DNA from: Lumbricus terrestris
Lineage: Eukaryota > Annelida > Clitellata > Crassiclitellata > Lumbricidae
NCBI GenBank assembly: GCA_949752735.1
Contig: OX457040.1
Span: 4,071,583 to 4,135,582 of the forward strand
Length of the DNA stretch: 64,000 nt
Reading direction: 5' to 3'
The notes under the pieces are model-generated. The model did no database searches. It was not told where the DNA came from and saw only the letters and a program-made list of their open reading frames with translations. The translations under genes and the position numbers were made by a program. Below, in pieces: positions 48,896 to 57,604 of this stretch (its first letter is position 1; each line of letters begins with the position of its first letter).

Positions 48896-48959
48896 AGATA
48901 CTTAAAAGTCATAACAAAAAACACTTATTATGCTATAGCCTTTAATCTCTGGTACTATT

Positions 48960-49105
48960 GCAGTGGAGTAGTTCCTGCCGGTGTAGTACGATATACAGTC
49001 CGGGCAACATAAACGGTCCGGCCACGCCCACTTCGCTGCTAGGACGCAATCTCGCACGACTTACGTGCGAAATCTAATCCGTTGACAAATACGGTCCGGA
49101 TGGCT
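48960..49105 (-). repeat. Inverted copy of the element B promoter-like segment
   Basis: On the minus strand this matches 53750-53905: a first CGGACCGTATTTGTCAACG motif, then CGGACCGTTTATGTTGCC and GGACTGTATATCG-TACTACACCGGC. The spacing between the two motifs is 78 bp here and 89 bp in the right copy. The right copy's CRE/E-box/CCAAT cluster is absent. A GGGCGTGG GC-box-like site lies here instead. Confidence 0.7.
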
Positions 49106-49547
49106 TGACCAACTTTGTTAAAATTATAATAATATTCTGTTTATTCAGCATAGAAACTCGGTGCGCAAAACCCATTGTAATTCACGCATGTAAGTGTGAT
49201 TGTGGGGTAGTAACATTACGAATATGCAAACATATTTTAGTAGAAAACTTGATTCCAAGGGACGAAGCGGTGTTAAGTAGGCTACCGTTGCGTATGCTAT
49301 TTTTAGAATGGAAAATCCGCGTTGGAAAAATGAACTAATTGATGCATCCGATTTAAAATTGTATTGCTTATAAACTAAGTGCGTCCTATGTTACGGGCAT
49401 CTTATTTTAAAGTGTTTGCCTGTGTGTTTCGTCTGATTGTTTGTGTGTGGATTAAAGTTATGACAACGCTAACGAACTAAATCATATCTTTTATCGTAAA
49501 CACCTTTTTCTCACGATTTCGCAAAACTATATAAGAATTAACTCCTT

Positions 49548-49652
49548 AGAACTCCGCCACAGGTTGCACTCTGCCAGTGCCCGACCCAAGCCTGAATAAA
49601 GGACGAGAGTGTCGCTAATGATCTTTGTTATCGCACAGTGAAATTAAAATGA
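49548..49652 (+). repeat. S1 repeat inside element B
   Basis: AACTCCGCCACAGGTTGCAC start; ACACCTTTTTC motif 50 bp upstream. Confidence 0.78.
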
Positions 49653-50622
49653 AAAACCACCAGAGTTGTCATAACCTTGCAACTGATGTAACTCTACACG
49701 ATCATACTCTATTCTCACTTTCTGGAACCTGGTGAGAATTGCCAGAGATTGTGAGGCTTATAGCCCTATACGTCTTCCTTGGAACCCGTAGTGTCTTCGT
49801 TTTACTCAAACTCTATAAATCAACATCAGCCCCAGACTACTTTTCTTACTTTTCTGTAATTCTCCTACTAAAACAGTCCACGCCCGTTTCAAGTTATTAT
49901 AAGTTTGAATTGCTGCTTACATTATTGTATAATACACGAACTCTAGTAATATACCGTGATATTATTTACTATTATATGATATTATATATATCTATAGGAC
50001 GATAAAATCTATTAATATAATAATATGATGCAATCATATTACAATGAGTATAATAATTTGCTGTTAATATTTGTACAAGTACTATTTTTGTACAGCTAAT
50101 TTTCGCCTTTTTAGTGCTACCTTTCAAATTTAAAACCGTCGAAATTTCAAAATGTTTCGTACGGTACTTGAACACTTAGTAAAACAGCATTCTTGCTGCA
50201 TGGCTTCCGGATTTTGACGGTTCTTCCTTGGTTTGTGTAACATTTGTGGCAATTCCGAGAACTGTTGGCCTATCCTGGTCAACATTGCAAGCCTTTTTTG
50301 AGCAACGCCCGGGAATAAGCCAATTCCAATGCAATTCTTACACTGTATATAATCATTCATCTGTCTGCAGTTATTCGTTAGGCTATAGCCTGCTGTAGGC
50401 CTAATGTCCAGAAGCAGCAGAACTCAGTTGCTGAACTTGATACGTCAAGAAATTATTATTGTAATAATAATTATATTTATTGAAACTTTCAACCACTTTT
50501 GTAATCAGCACTGAAATAATAATCTGTAATTTTGTGTAGCGGTAGAATGCTTCTTATCAAACAAACCTATTAAATGATGCATTGTATAAGTATTAAATAG
50601 GTAAGAATTAAGCTAGACAATA

Positions 50623-51395
50623 TGTGGCGTATTGTAGATTATAATTAATATTACTTGTGGCATTAAGTTAGATAATAATAATAGCGCTATAACAATTCTT
50701 GAATACGCGCTACGTCAATTATTGAAATACAACGGAGGGCAGAAAGCAGCGTCAACCTGAGCAGACGGCAACAACGGCAGACGATAAATGTTAGACAGCG
50801 AAAAGATGGCGAAGGAAGAAGACGTAGATTTCTGAGCGAGAACGGCCATTAGTCAAACGTGGCGTTCTCGTCGGTAATTCAGAAGATCTGACGGTGAATT
50901 GGGTGTGGAAGGCGACACGCTGTCGGCCTGTCCCACTGGTGAGACTATAAGTCCTTGGGAACAGAGATACCAGGGCGTGTCGAACGAAACTTTGCGAAGT
51001 TTGATGTGACACTTGCGAGTGAACTGCGATTCGACATCGGGAGAAGATCGATTCGGAACTGCAATTGCGATTGGAGTTCGACGGCAGAAGAAAGGGGCGA
51101 AACGACCACAAGACGAGACCGAAAGGACGTGCAAGCGACGAGAAGCTACCGTTGCTTGTGAAGAATCAACGAGGCGGAAGAAACTACAGAGTGCTGTGTC
51201 CAACTACAGCATTCTCCGTCTACGCAACTACAGAAGAGAATTGGAAACGACGGCAAACAAGAAGAAGGTGACCTTCCTTCCTCTTCGAACCTTCATTCCA
51301 ATCCATACGAACTGAAGAACTTCTACATCTACGCTGGAGAAGTCCAACGTGGAAGATAAGAAACAAGCTATAATATTCTTAGATAATACGCCACA
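50623..51395. mobile_element. Solo LTR (773 bp)
   Basis: Begins TGTGGCGTATT and ends AATACGCCACA, a perfect 11-bp inverted terminal pair with canonical TG...CA ends. A 4-bp duplication AATA flanks it (50619-50622, 51396-51399). It is richer in G+C than its surroundings, with no gag or pol nearby. The short open frames inside it (for example 51013-51315) have no recognisable domain and I do not call them genes. A Ty3/Gypsy-like origin is plausible from the short duplication. LTR recombination probably removed the interior. Confidence 0.8.
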
Positions 51396-52279
51396 AATAA
51401 GTAGATAAGATTATTGATTGTATTTTACTGTTTGATATTGTTTTATTATAATATAATCTTTAAACGAATCTCAGCTACATTTGTTTTAGGTCCTAGCTCA
51501 TTCTAATATTGATCACCCGAAAGCCTCTGAGCATAAAGTTCCCTATTAAAACTAGATTTAAAACCCTAGATTTTGATGGTCGGTGACATTTTGCTTAGAT
51601 CCCAGCGAACAATGCTGCATGTAGCCTATCATTACAATGTGGAATCTGAATATTAAGAAATTATTATAATTGCAAGAACAATCATTGTAGTCTTAGACAA
51701 GGCTACTCATGTCAGCACTGCAGATGTTGAGCAATTTTATTAAGATGGCAGTTTAAAATGCAATGTGAAAATTCAACAATTTCTCACTGCATGGAGGGAC
51801 ACATTGCTTTCCCATAGTCCTCCTTCCCTCTCGGCGCTACACGTCTCAGCAGTCGACCGACAAATACTTGTTCTTCGTCAACAGAAACCTTGATTTAGCT
51901 ATAGAGTAGATTAGACTCATGGATATGTTTAAGATTAGGGTTTGTGCCTAGGGCCCCAAAACTCCTTAAAAAGGCCGTCTTGAACTATCTGTTCTTTTAC
52001 CTTAACCCCTTTGCATTCCACTCAAAACTAAAGTATCGCCAGAGGGCAATTTGCCTGTGGGGTTTTGGGAGTTCAAACCCCCAGTTAGGACCCCGTATAG
52101 TCCTCATTAAAACCCATTACCTTACCTTAGACCCTAATCTTACCCGTGCGGATGTGCACTTCGGGCAACGCATTCCGCACCGTTCATCACCACCCCAACA
52201 GCATCGTTCCACGTCATCACGAGACATCACAAATCCTCTCGTAGTCTCCACCCAGTTCTTCCTTGGTATTCCTCTACCA

Positions 52280-52737
52280 CAGCGGCGCCCGCAGGCGTAC
52301 GCACTTACGCAAGTGCGTACAGCAGCGGCGCCCGGAGACGTACGCACATAGGTAAGTGCGTACAATTTTTTGGGAAATTTTTGGTTGATGACTAAAAAAA
52401 AAAGGTCATCAGTTTTTTGGCGGATAGAAAAGGTATGTTTTTGGGAAATTTTTGGTTGATGACTAAAAAAAAAAAAGTCATCAGTTTTTTTGGCGGATAG
52501 AAAAGGTATGTTTTTGGGAAATTTTTGGTTGATGACTAAAAAAAAAAAAAGTCATCAGTTTTTTTTGGCGGATAGAAAAGGTATGTTTTGGGGAAATTTT
52601 TGGTTGATGACTAAAAAAAAGAAAAAAAAGGTCACCAAAAAAAAGGTTTTTCGGCGACCATACGAAAATTTTTCCCTGTTCGCCCCTCCATCGAAAATTT
52701 CTGTGCGTACAAGAAATAAATCCTGCGGGCGCCGCTG
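52280..52737. mobile_element. hAT-type MITE with internal minisatellite (458 bp)
   Basis: Perfect 16-bp inverted ends CAGCGGCGCCCGCAGG and a perfect 8-bp duplication CTCTACCA (52272-52279, 52738-52745). The left end is partly duplicated just inside at 52323. The interior is a four-unit array of about 71-75 bp with GATGACT, poly-A, GTCATCAG. The insertion lies in a LINE coding remnant. Counting only one duplication copy restores the LINE reading frame across the junction. Confidence 0.92.
52380..52650. repeat. Minisatellite inside the MITE, about 71-75 bp units
   Basis: GATGACT starts recur at 52387, 52458, 52531 and 52606. Units lengthen because the A tract between GATGACT and GTCATC grows from unit to unit. 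Confidence 0.85.
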
Positions 52738-53431
52738 CTCTACCACGTGCTGCCTCCGGGGTCCAGATCGTTGCTCGTTTGGATCTTCTGTCTTGATCCA
52801 TTAAGAATACAAGCCCATATAGGCCTAAATCAACGTCTGACCCCTCAGCTATTTTTACGTTTGGCTTTCGATTAGCGCTTTAGAAGTTCAAATATAGGCC
52901 AGACGATTAAGCTACTCAGAAGGTGCAGTTCTACCAACCTTGCTATTTCTTATTTCAGTTACAAAATATTATGTAGCCTAGTTCATAGTCTTGTGAATTG
53001 AATAACTGGGCTTATTGCAACTTGCAAGAGTCAGCAGCTCACATAAAACAGTGCCATTGCTGTTGTAATTCAGTGTAACAATTAATATGTGAAACAAATT
53101 ATGCTTGACACGAAATTAAATTATTTATCATAATCGACATATATGGTCTATGTCTAACTTTTAAATCAGAATAGCAACGTGAGACTAAACATGTTCAGTG
53201 CAGCGACTAGAGAAAATAATTTTTAAACAGTTCTTCAGCTTCATAACGTGTATTAAACCCTACACTTCTGAAGGTCTTTAATAATGAGCTTTGTTCAAAT
53301 GCATTGGCCTAGATTTCAATTGAGAACAAGATCCATTATTAAGGCACTTTACAAAAGAAAAGAGGGTGTCTAACGGATATAATATTCAGTTTGTTAACAT
53401 ACATTTCAAAGACATCTGTCTGACAGACTCT

Positions 53432-53535
53432 GACTCCACAACTGTTTGCAATCTGCAGATGTCAGTCCCATGTCTGGATAAAGAAGGAGGGCGTCGCTAT
53501 AGTGAGCTTTGTTAAAACAAAGTAGGCCTAACGTT
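53432..53535 (+). repeat. S1 repeat inside element B
   Basis: Diverged copy (GACTCCACAACTGTTTGCAA), with GGATAAAGAAGGAGGGCGTC kept. Confidence 0.65.
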
Positions 53536-53749
53536 GAACTTGAACTTCAAATATTACTAAAGCCTACATCTGTCTCTTCAGGTTCTGTGAATCAAAACAG
53601 CTGCAGCTAACTAACCACTCTGATCACCCATCCTTAAAACATCTTAATCTCTCGGCTCTTGTCCCCCAACCCTTAACTCTTTTTAGCCATTTAACACTAT
53701 TTAATAACACTAAAAAGTCCAAACAACCCGCCTCTTGTTTTCCGCAAGA

Positions 53750-53950
53750 AAGCAACACGGACCATATTTGTCAACGAAAACGAGGCAGTGGCGTCTAACG
53801 TTGCCCTCTGACGTCATATGTCACGTGGACCAATGACAGAAGGTTTCGGACCGTTTTTGTTGCCGGACTGTAAATCGCACTACACCGGCCGCGATACTGA
53901 ATAAAAATTCCTGGTGGTCCGTGACACTGAAATATTTGAGAAGCACAGGT
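53750..53950 (+). promoter_or_regulatory. Probable promoter region of element B gene
   Basis: Within 26 bases lie a perfect CRE (TGACGTCA, 53809-53816), an E-box (CACGTG, 53822-53827) and a CCAAT box (53830-53834). They are followed by the repeated CGGACCGT-type motif and an AATAAAAAT stretch near 53905. This sits 50-250 bp before the ATG. A donor-like CAG/GTATAAG at 53946 and an acceptor-like TTTCTTTTAG ending 53983 would give an intron of only 35 nt, so splicing from another donor is more plausible. Confidence 0.55.
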
Positions 53951-54000
53951 ATAAGCCATGAAATTTTATAATATTTCTTTTAGATTAATTCCAAAAGAAA

Positions 54001-56268
54001 ATGTCATCTGTTGCAAAAGGAACAAGATCTCAAACACAGTTGTATCTCCTCGGCGACTCTGTGACTGAATTGACAGGCAGCAAGTTACCGTCATTGCGTA
54101 TGGCTCTCGGATTCTTCTTACATCGCCATCTCGAACTGAAGGAGACCATAAGACAATCGTCGGCTAATACGATCAAAGAAATAGCAAAGTTTTGGGAGAA
54201 AGCTAGAATCCCGATGCATGATCATCACAACTGTCAAAAAAAGCTTGAGCAGATATTTGAAGAATGGCGTCTTTTGAAGAAAAACAAAGCGCGAAATTCA
54301 TCAACTCAATTCACGAAAGAGTCGGCGTTTGTCTCAAGGCTCGAAGACCTTTTTGATGTTGCTCATGCTGACGCTCTGACCAAGACATCAGTATTACAAG
54401 AAGACAAGGATTTCTTGATAGCCCAGCGAGAAAAAGGAAGAAGGGGGTCGATGGCTGGAGTAGACGTAACGCTTGCTACAAAGGAGAAAAGGGCATCCGA
54501 AAGAGAAGAACAAATGATTGCCAGGCGACAGCGAATGGAAGAAATGAAACAGTTAGCAGCTTTTACAGCTGAACTGATTTCATCGGGTTCTGAAGACAGC
54601 TCGGAAGAAGATGATGAAAAGATGGAAACAGAGGCCAATGCAAGCGAGGGGGCTATTGGAGGCATCCCATTTAAGACACCGAAAAGAAAGAGGGGGCGAA
54701 AAACTGTCCTTACTCCAGAACTCGCAGCAGCTCTCGATCGAACCAAAGTGTCAGACCGTAAGGCCGTTTTTGTTATAGCGGAAACTGCGAAAAGCTTGGG
54801 ACAGAACATTGATGAACTTGCTTTAAACAGAGACTCAATTCGCCGACATAGAGTAGAACACCGAGCTCAAAGATCAGTAAATATAAAAACAGAGTTTCAG
54901 GGTAACACTCCACTTGTTGTTCACTGGGACGGCAAGCTGATCCTTGATCTTACTGGAAAAGAGAAGGTCGATCGCCTGCCAGTATTGGTTTCAGGGAAAG
55001 GACTTTCTCAGCTACTCACAGTTGCCAAGCTTCCATCTGGAACAGGCGAAGCTCAGGCTGCTGCTGTCTTTGGAGCCATTGAAGACTGGGGCATAGCCGA
55101 CAGCATCCGAGCTATGTGTTTTGATACAACCAGCTCAAACACTGGTCGGATCGCTGGTGCCTGTGTCCTCCTAGAGAAGAAGCTTGAGAAGGAGCTCTTG
55201 TCACTGGCTTGCAGGCATCACATTATGGAATTGATAATTGGTGCAGTGTTCAAAGTGTGCATGGGGCCCACCACATCTTCTCCGCAGGTTGCACTCTTCA
55301 AACGCTTCCAGGAATATTGGGGACTCATAGACACGGCCAAGTATGAACCAGGAATTTCAGCTCATGACGTGGCAGCTCTAGTAGAAGACATAAAGCAAGA
55401 CACCATCGATTATGCCAACAAGCAGCTTCAACAGAGTCATCCAAGAAATGATTATAAAGAATTCTTGGAGCTTGCAATTGTTTTTCTTGGTGCTGCTCCA
55501 GCCACAGGAGTGCGATTCGTGTCACCCGGCGCAATGCACCATGCCCGATGGATGTCCAAAGTCATATACAGTCTCAAAATCTGGATGTTCAAGGCTCAAT
55601 TCAAACTGACTCCTGCAGAAGAGAGAGGATTACGGGATGTATGTGTATTTGCAGTACGTGTCTACCTGAAAGCTTGGATCTCCGCACCTCAAGCATCACG
55701 TGCTCCTTACAATGACCTGCTGCTGCTGAAATTACTGCTCGAATACTCATCAATCCATTCAGCCATCTCAAAGGCAACATCGCACAAGTTTTCGAATCAC
55801 TTGTGGTACATGTCACAGGAACTGGTGAGCCTGGCTTTCTTCGACCGTCGAGTCAGTTCATCAACGAAGAGACTGATGGTGAGTGCCATGCAAAATAGAG
55901 CAAGCCGAGATAAGGACCATTCCAAGCGAATCACAATTGCTCCGGATTCTTTCAAGGACAAGAACTTGGAAGATTTTGTCACAGCCCAGTCAATGACACT
56001 GATCCAAATGCTGGAACTTCCACACGGATTTCTCGCAGTTGATCCGGACTTGTGGGAAGACAGAGACGACTACAAGCAGGCTACAGAAACAGTGGAGTCT
56101 CTGAAAGTTGTCAATGACCATGCTGAACGTGGAGTGGCGCTCATTCAGGAGTACAGTGGATTATTAACTCGTGATGAAACACAGCTGCAGTTCCTGCTGC
56201 AAGTTGTCGAGGACCATCGTAAAATGTACCCCGATAGCAGGAAACAGACTCTGTCCGGGTTGCCATGA
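54001..56268 (+). CDS. hAT-like transposase of element B (755 aa)
   Basis: Full-length homologue of the element A protein with no internal stop. Landmarks: VVHWDGK with D310, CFDTTSSNTG with D375, a C-x2-H motif at C404-H407, an R-W pair at 516-517 (HARWMSKVIYS) and AERGVALIQ with E709. These match the hAT pattern of three acidic residues, a CxxH motif and an RW motif. A lysine/arginine-rich region with an acidic cluster (SEDSSEEDDE) spans about 155-215, followed by a basic KTPKRKRGRK stretch that could be a nuclear localisation signal. The start is the first ATG, 17 bases after a TTTCTTTTAG acceptor-like site, so a spliced leader is possible. Expected role: excision and insertion of element B. 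Function is inferred from motifs, ends and target duplication. Confidence 0.87.
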   Translation: MSSVAKGTRSQTQLYLLGDSVTELTGSKLPSLRMALGFFLHRHLELKETIRQSSANTIKEIAKFWEKARIPMHDHHNCQKKLEQIFEEWRLLKKNKARNSSTQFTKESAFVSRLEDLFDVAHADALTKTSVLQEDKDFLIAQREKGRRGSMAGVDVTLATKEKRASEREEQMIARRQRMEEMKQLAAFTAELISSGSEDSSEEDDEKMETEANASEGAIGGIPFKTPKRKRGRKTVLTPELAAALDRTKVSDRKAVFVIAETAKSLGQNIDELALNRDSIRRHRVEHRAQRSVNIKTEFQGNTPLVVHWDGKLILDLTGKEKVDRLPVLVSGKGLSQLLTVAKLPSGTGEAQAAAVFGAIEDWGIADSIRAMCFDTTSSNTGRIAGACVLLEKKLEKELLSLACRHHIMELIIGAVFKVCMGPTTSSPQVALFKRFQEYWGLIDTAKYEPGISAHDVAALVEDIKQDTIDYANKQLQQSHPRNDYKEFLELAIVFLGAAPATGVRFVSPGAMHHARWMSKVIYSLKIWMFKAQFKLTPAEERGLRDVCVFAVRVYLKAWISAPQASRAPYNDLLLLKLLLEYSSIHSAISKATSHKFSNHLWYMSQELVSLAFFDRRVSSSTKRLMVSAMQNRASRDKDHSKRITIAPDSFKDKNLEDFVTAQSMTLIQMLELPHGFLAVDPDLWEDRDDYKQATETVESLKVVNDHAERGVALIQEYSGLLTRDETQLQFLLQVVEDHRKMYPDSRKQTLSGLP

Positions 56269-56391
56269 AAACAAGAAAATCATGAGTTTGCTGGACTTTG
56301 TGAGACTTATGCTATAGAATCTGATGTACTCTGTCAAAGAATTTTTGAGAAGTGTGTTTTTGTTCCAAAGTAAATATTGTGTTCAGTTTAA

Positions 56392-56397
56392 AATAAA
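56392..56397 (+). terminator. Polyadenylation signal AATAAA of element B gene
   Basis: Hexamer 124 bp after the stop codon at 56268 and ahead of the right inverted repeat. Confidence 0.6.
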
Positions 56398-56445
56398 TAC
56401 CCGACGTAGTTCGTAGAATTTTCGTCGTTTTTGTAATATCTTAGG

Positions 56446-56586
56446 GACTTGAGCTACCTCTAAACATACCAATTTATTGCTCAGACTTTTTTCACAGTGT
56501 TTCTATATAATAAGGAACAGATTTGGGGGGTACGACTTTCAAAAATTACAATTTTTAATTTTTCTTATATCTTAAGCTCCACTCTA
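56446..56586 (-). repeat. Right terminal inverted repeat of element B (long end)
   Basis: Read inward from 56586: box 1 (CGTACCCCCCAAA) starts 52 bp in and box 2 (TTTAGAGGTAGCTCAA) 122 bp in, at 56464. Confidence 0.85.
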
Positions 56587-56599
56587 CTTATTATGATTC

Positions 56600-56665
56600 A
56601 GAAGTTAAACGTCGTCCTATGTCATCAATGGCCGTTGACGACAATACAGAAAATATACAATGCAA
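56600..56665 (+). repeat. Hairpin repeat, GTCGTC/GACGAC stem, next to element B
   Basis: Arms 56611-56616 and 56637-56642. It starts within about 15 bp of the element B target duplication. Confidence 0.8.
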
Positions 56666-56759
56666 TGAAAACAAATTTTTAGTGTCTATCTGATGTTTCA
56701 GAATTTCATTAGCAGCTTTGTGCATTCTGTGTTTATTATAGCGTTATGATGCCGCTTAG

Positions 56760-56893
56760 CAAAGCTGTCAAATTCACGCTTTTTATAGCAGGTATAGTTT
56801 CCATCTTTCTTGCGGTTTAACTGCAGATTACATCAACTTACGCTACAATAACTATTTAGACGTTTTCCAAGTATCAGCAAGAGTAGATTTAAA
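56760..56893 (+). repeat. Dispersed repeat shared with 35030-35218
   Basis: Starts AAAGCTGTCAAATTCACGCT, then CGGTTTAACTGCAGATTACA, and lacks the inserted SINE tail. Confidence 0.65.
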
Positions 56894-56942
56894 TATTTAA
56901 GGACATATTTTGGCAGCCCGGGTCATTGAGCCGACCTTGGCC

Positions 56943-57090
56943 TTATAATCTGCGTTTAATTTAGGAAAGGAGACATATCCAGGTGACAGACCATTTACAC
57001 GTCAAAGCACATTAAAAATCAAAATCGGCAAAATATTGTGAAATTAACAATGTCTGTCATTAATTGGTGGTAAAACAATGTCTGTCATTA
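56943..57090 (+). repeat. Dispersed repeat with ACACGTCAAAGCACATTAAA core
   Basis: Also at 62185-62325 in the same orientation (ATCCAGGTGMCA then the core). The end ACAATGTCTGTCATTAATTGG is tandemly duplicated here (27-bp unit). Confidence 0.7.
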
Positions 57091-57365
57091 ATTGGTGGAC
57101 CGCTTATTGTGTCACTTCCGTATCTTTAATTCTCAATCGTTGCTACAATTTAATCGTTTGATTACACTGGTCAACATAGAAATCGTTACTGACTGGAAAA
57201 GGCCCTAATGTGTAGCATCTTGGTGTGCTGAACACGAATATAACCATAAAAAGTTTTTATTGGCTCTCGTTTTGAAAATATTTCATATAGTTCATTTCTT
57301 ATGTTTCACCATGTAAATTTATGCAGTAGAAATGCGACAATATCCTGAATAAGTCTAGAATGATG

Positions 57366-57509
57366 CATAGGTGCAATCACGTCCTAAAAGTTGGAGGGGA
57401 CCATAATGAATCACGTCCTAAAAGTTGGGGGACCATAATAATAAAGTTAGGGACCACTCAAAAGTTGGGGGACGCGTCCCGTGGGTACCATAGGGTGGTT
57501 GCGCCTACG
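57366..57509 (+). mobile_element. MITE copy 1 (144 bp, hAT-type target duplication)
   Basis: Ends are CATAGGTGCAA and TTGCGCCTACG, imperfect inverted repeats. A perfect 8-bp duplication GAATGATG lies at 57358-57365 and 57510-57517. Internally ACGTCCTAAAAGTTGGGGGACC occurs as a direct repeat. Confidence 0.85.
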
Positions 57510-57604
57510 GAATGATGTAATATTCCACCTCATTGCATAATCCCATCATGGACACATCATGCACAGTTGATTTTTTTATTACGTCATTTTCTGATGCAAT
57601 GTAA

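Larger units (their letters stand above)
52145..52808 (-). pseudogene. LINE reverse-transcriptase C-terminal remnant, split by a MITE
   Basis: On the minus strand the part right of the MITE reads MDQDRRSKRATIWTPEAARG. The part left of it continues GIPRKNWVETT and ends near SRDDVERCCWGGDERCGMRCP. This resembles the tail after the RT domain of RTE-like LINEs (GRGRPRK-W motif). Only the 3' portion remains. Confidence 0.6.
48182..56586 (+). mobile_element. Element B: hAT-like transposon with nested insertions (8,405 bp)
   Basis: The left end is TAGACTGGAGCTTA and the right end, read inward, is TAGAGTGGAGCTTA. Imperfect inverted similarity runs about 125 bp. A perfect 8-bp duplication, CTTATTAT, flanks it at 48174-48181 and 56587-56594. 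It carries the transposase-like gene at 54001-56268 near its right end. The roughly 5.8 kb before the gene holds a solo LTR (50623-51395), a LINE remnant cut by a hAT MITE (52280-52737), two SINE-like repeats and an inverted pair of promoter-like segments. The element therefore acted as a landing pad after it inserted, yet its gene remains open. Confidence 0.88.

Noticed and set aside
48182..49105. Short internally deleted minus-strand copy of element B next to it
   Set aside because: The exact 8-bp duplication CTTATTAT shared by 48174 and 56587 shows that 48182 is the left end of element B itself.
51013..51315. 100-aa basic frame as a gene
   Set aside because: It lies wholly within the solo LTR and has no domain.
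53949..53983. Intron in the 5' leader of the element B gene
   Set aside because: Donor- and acceptor-like sites exist, but 35 nt is shorter than typical metazoan introns.
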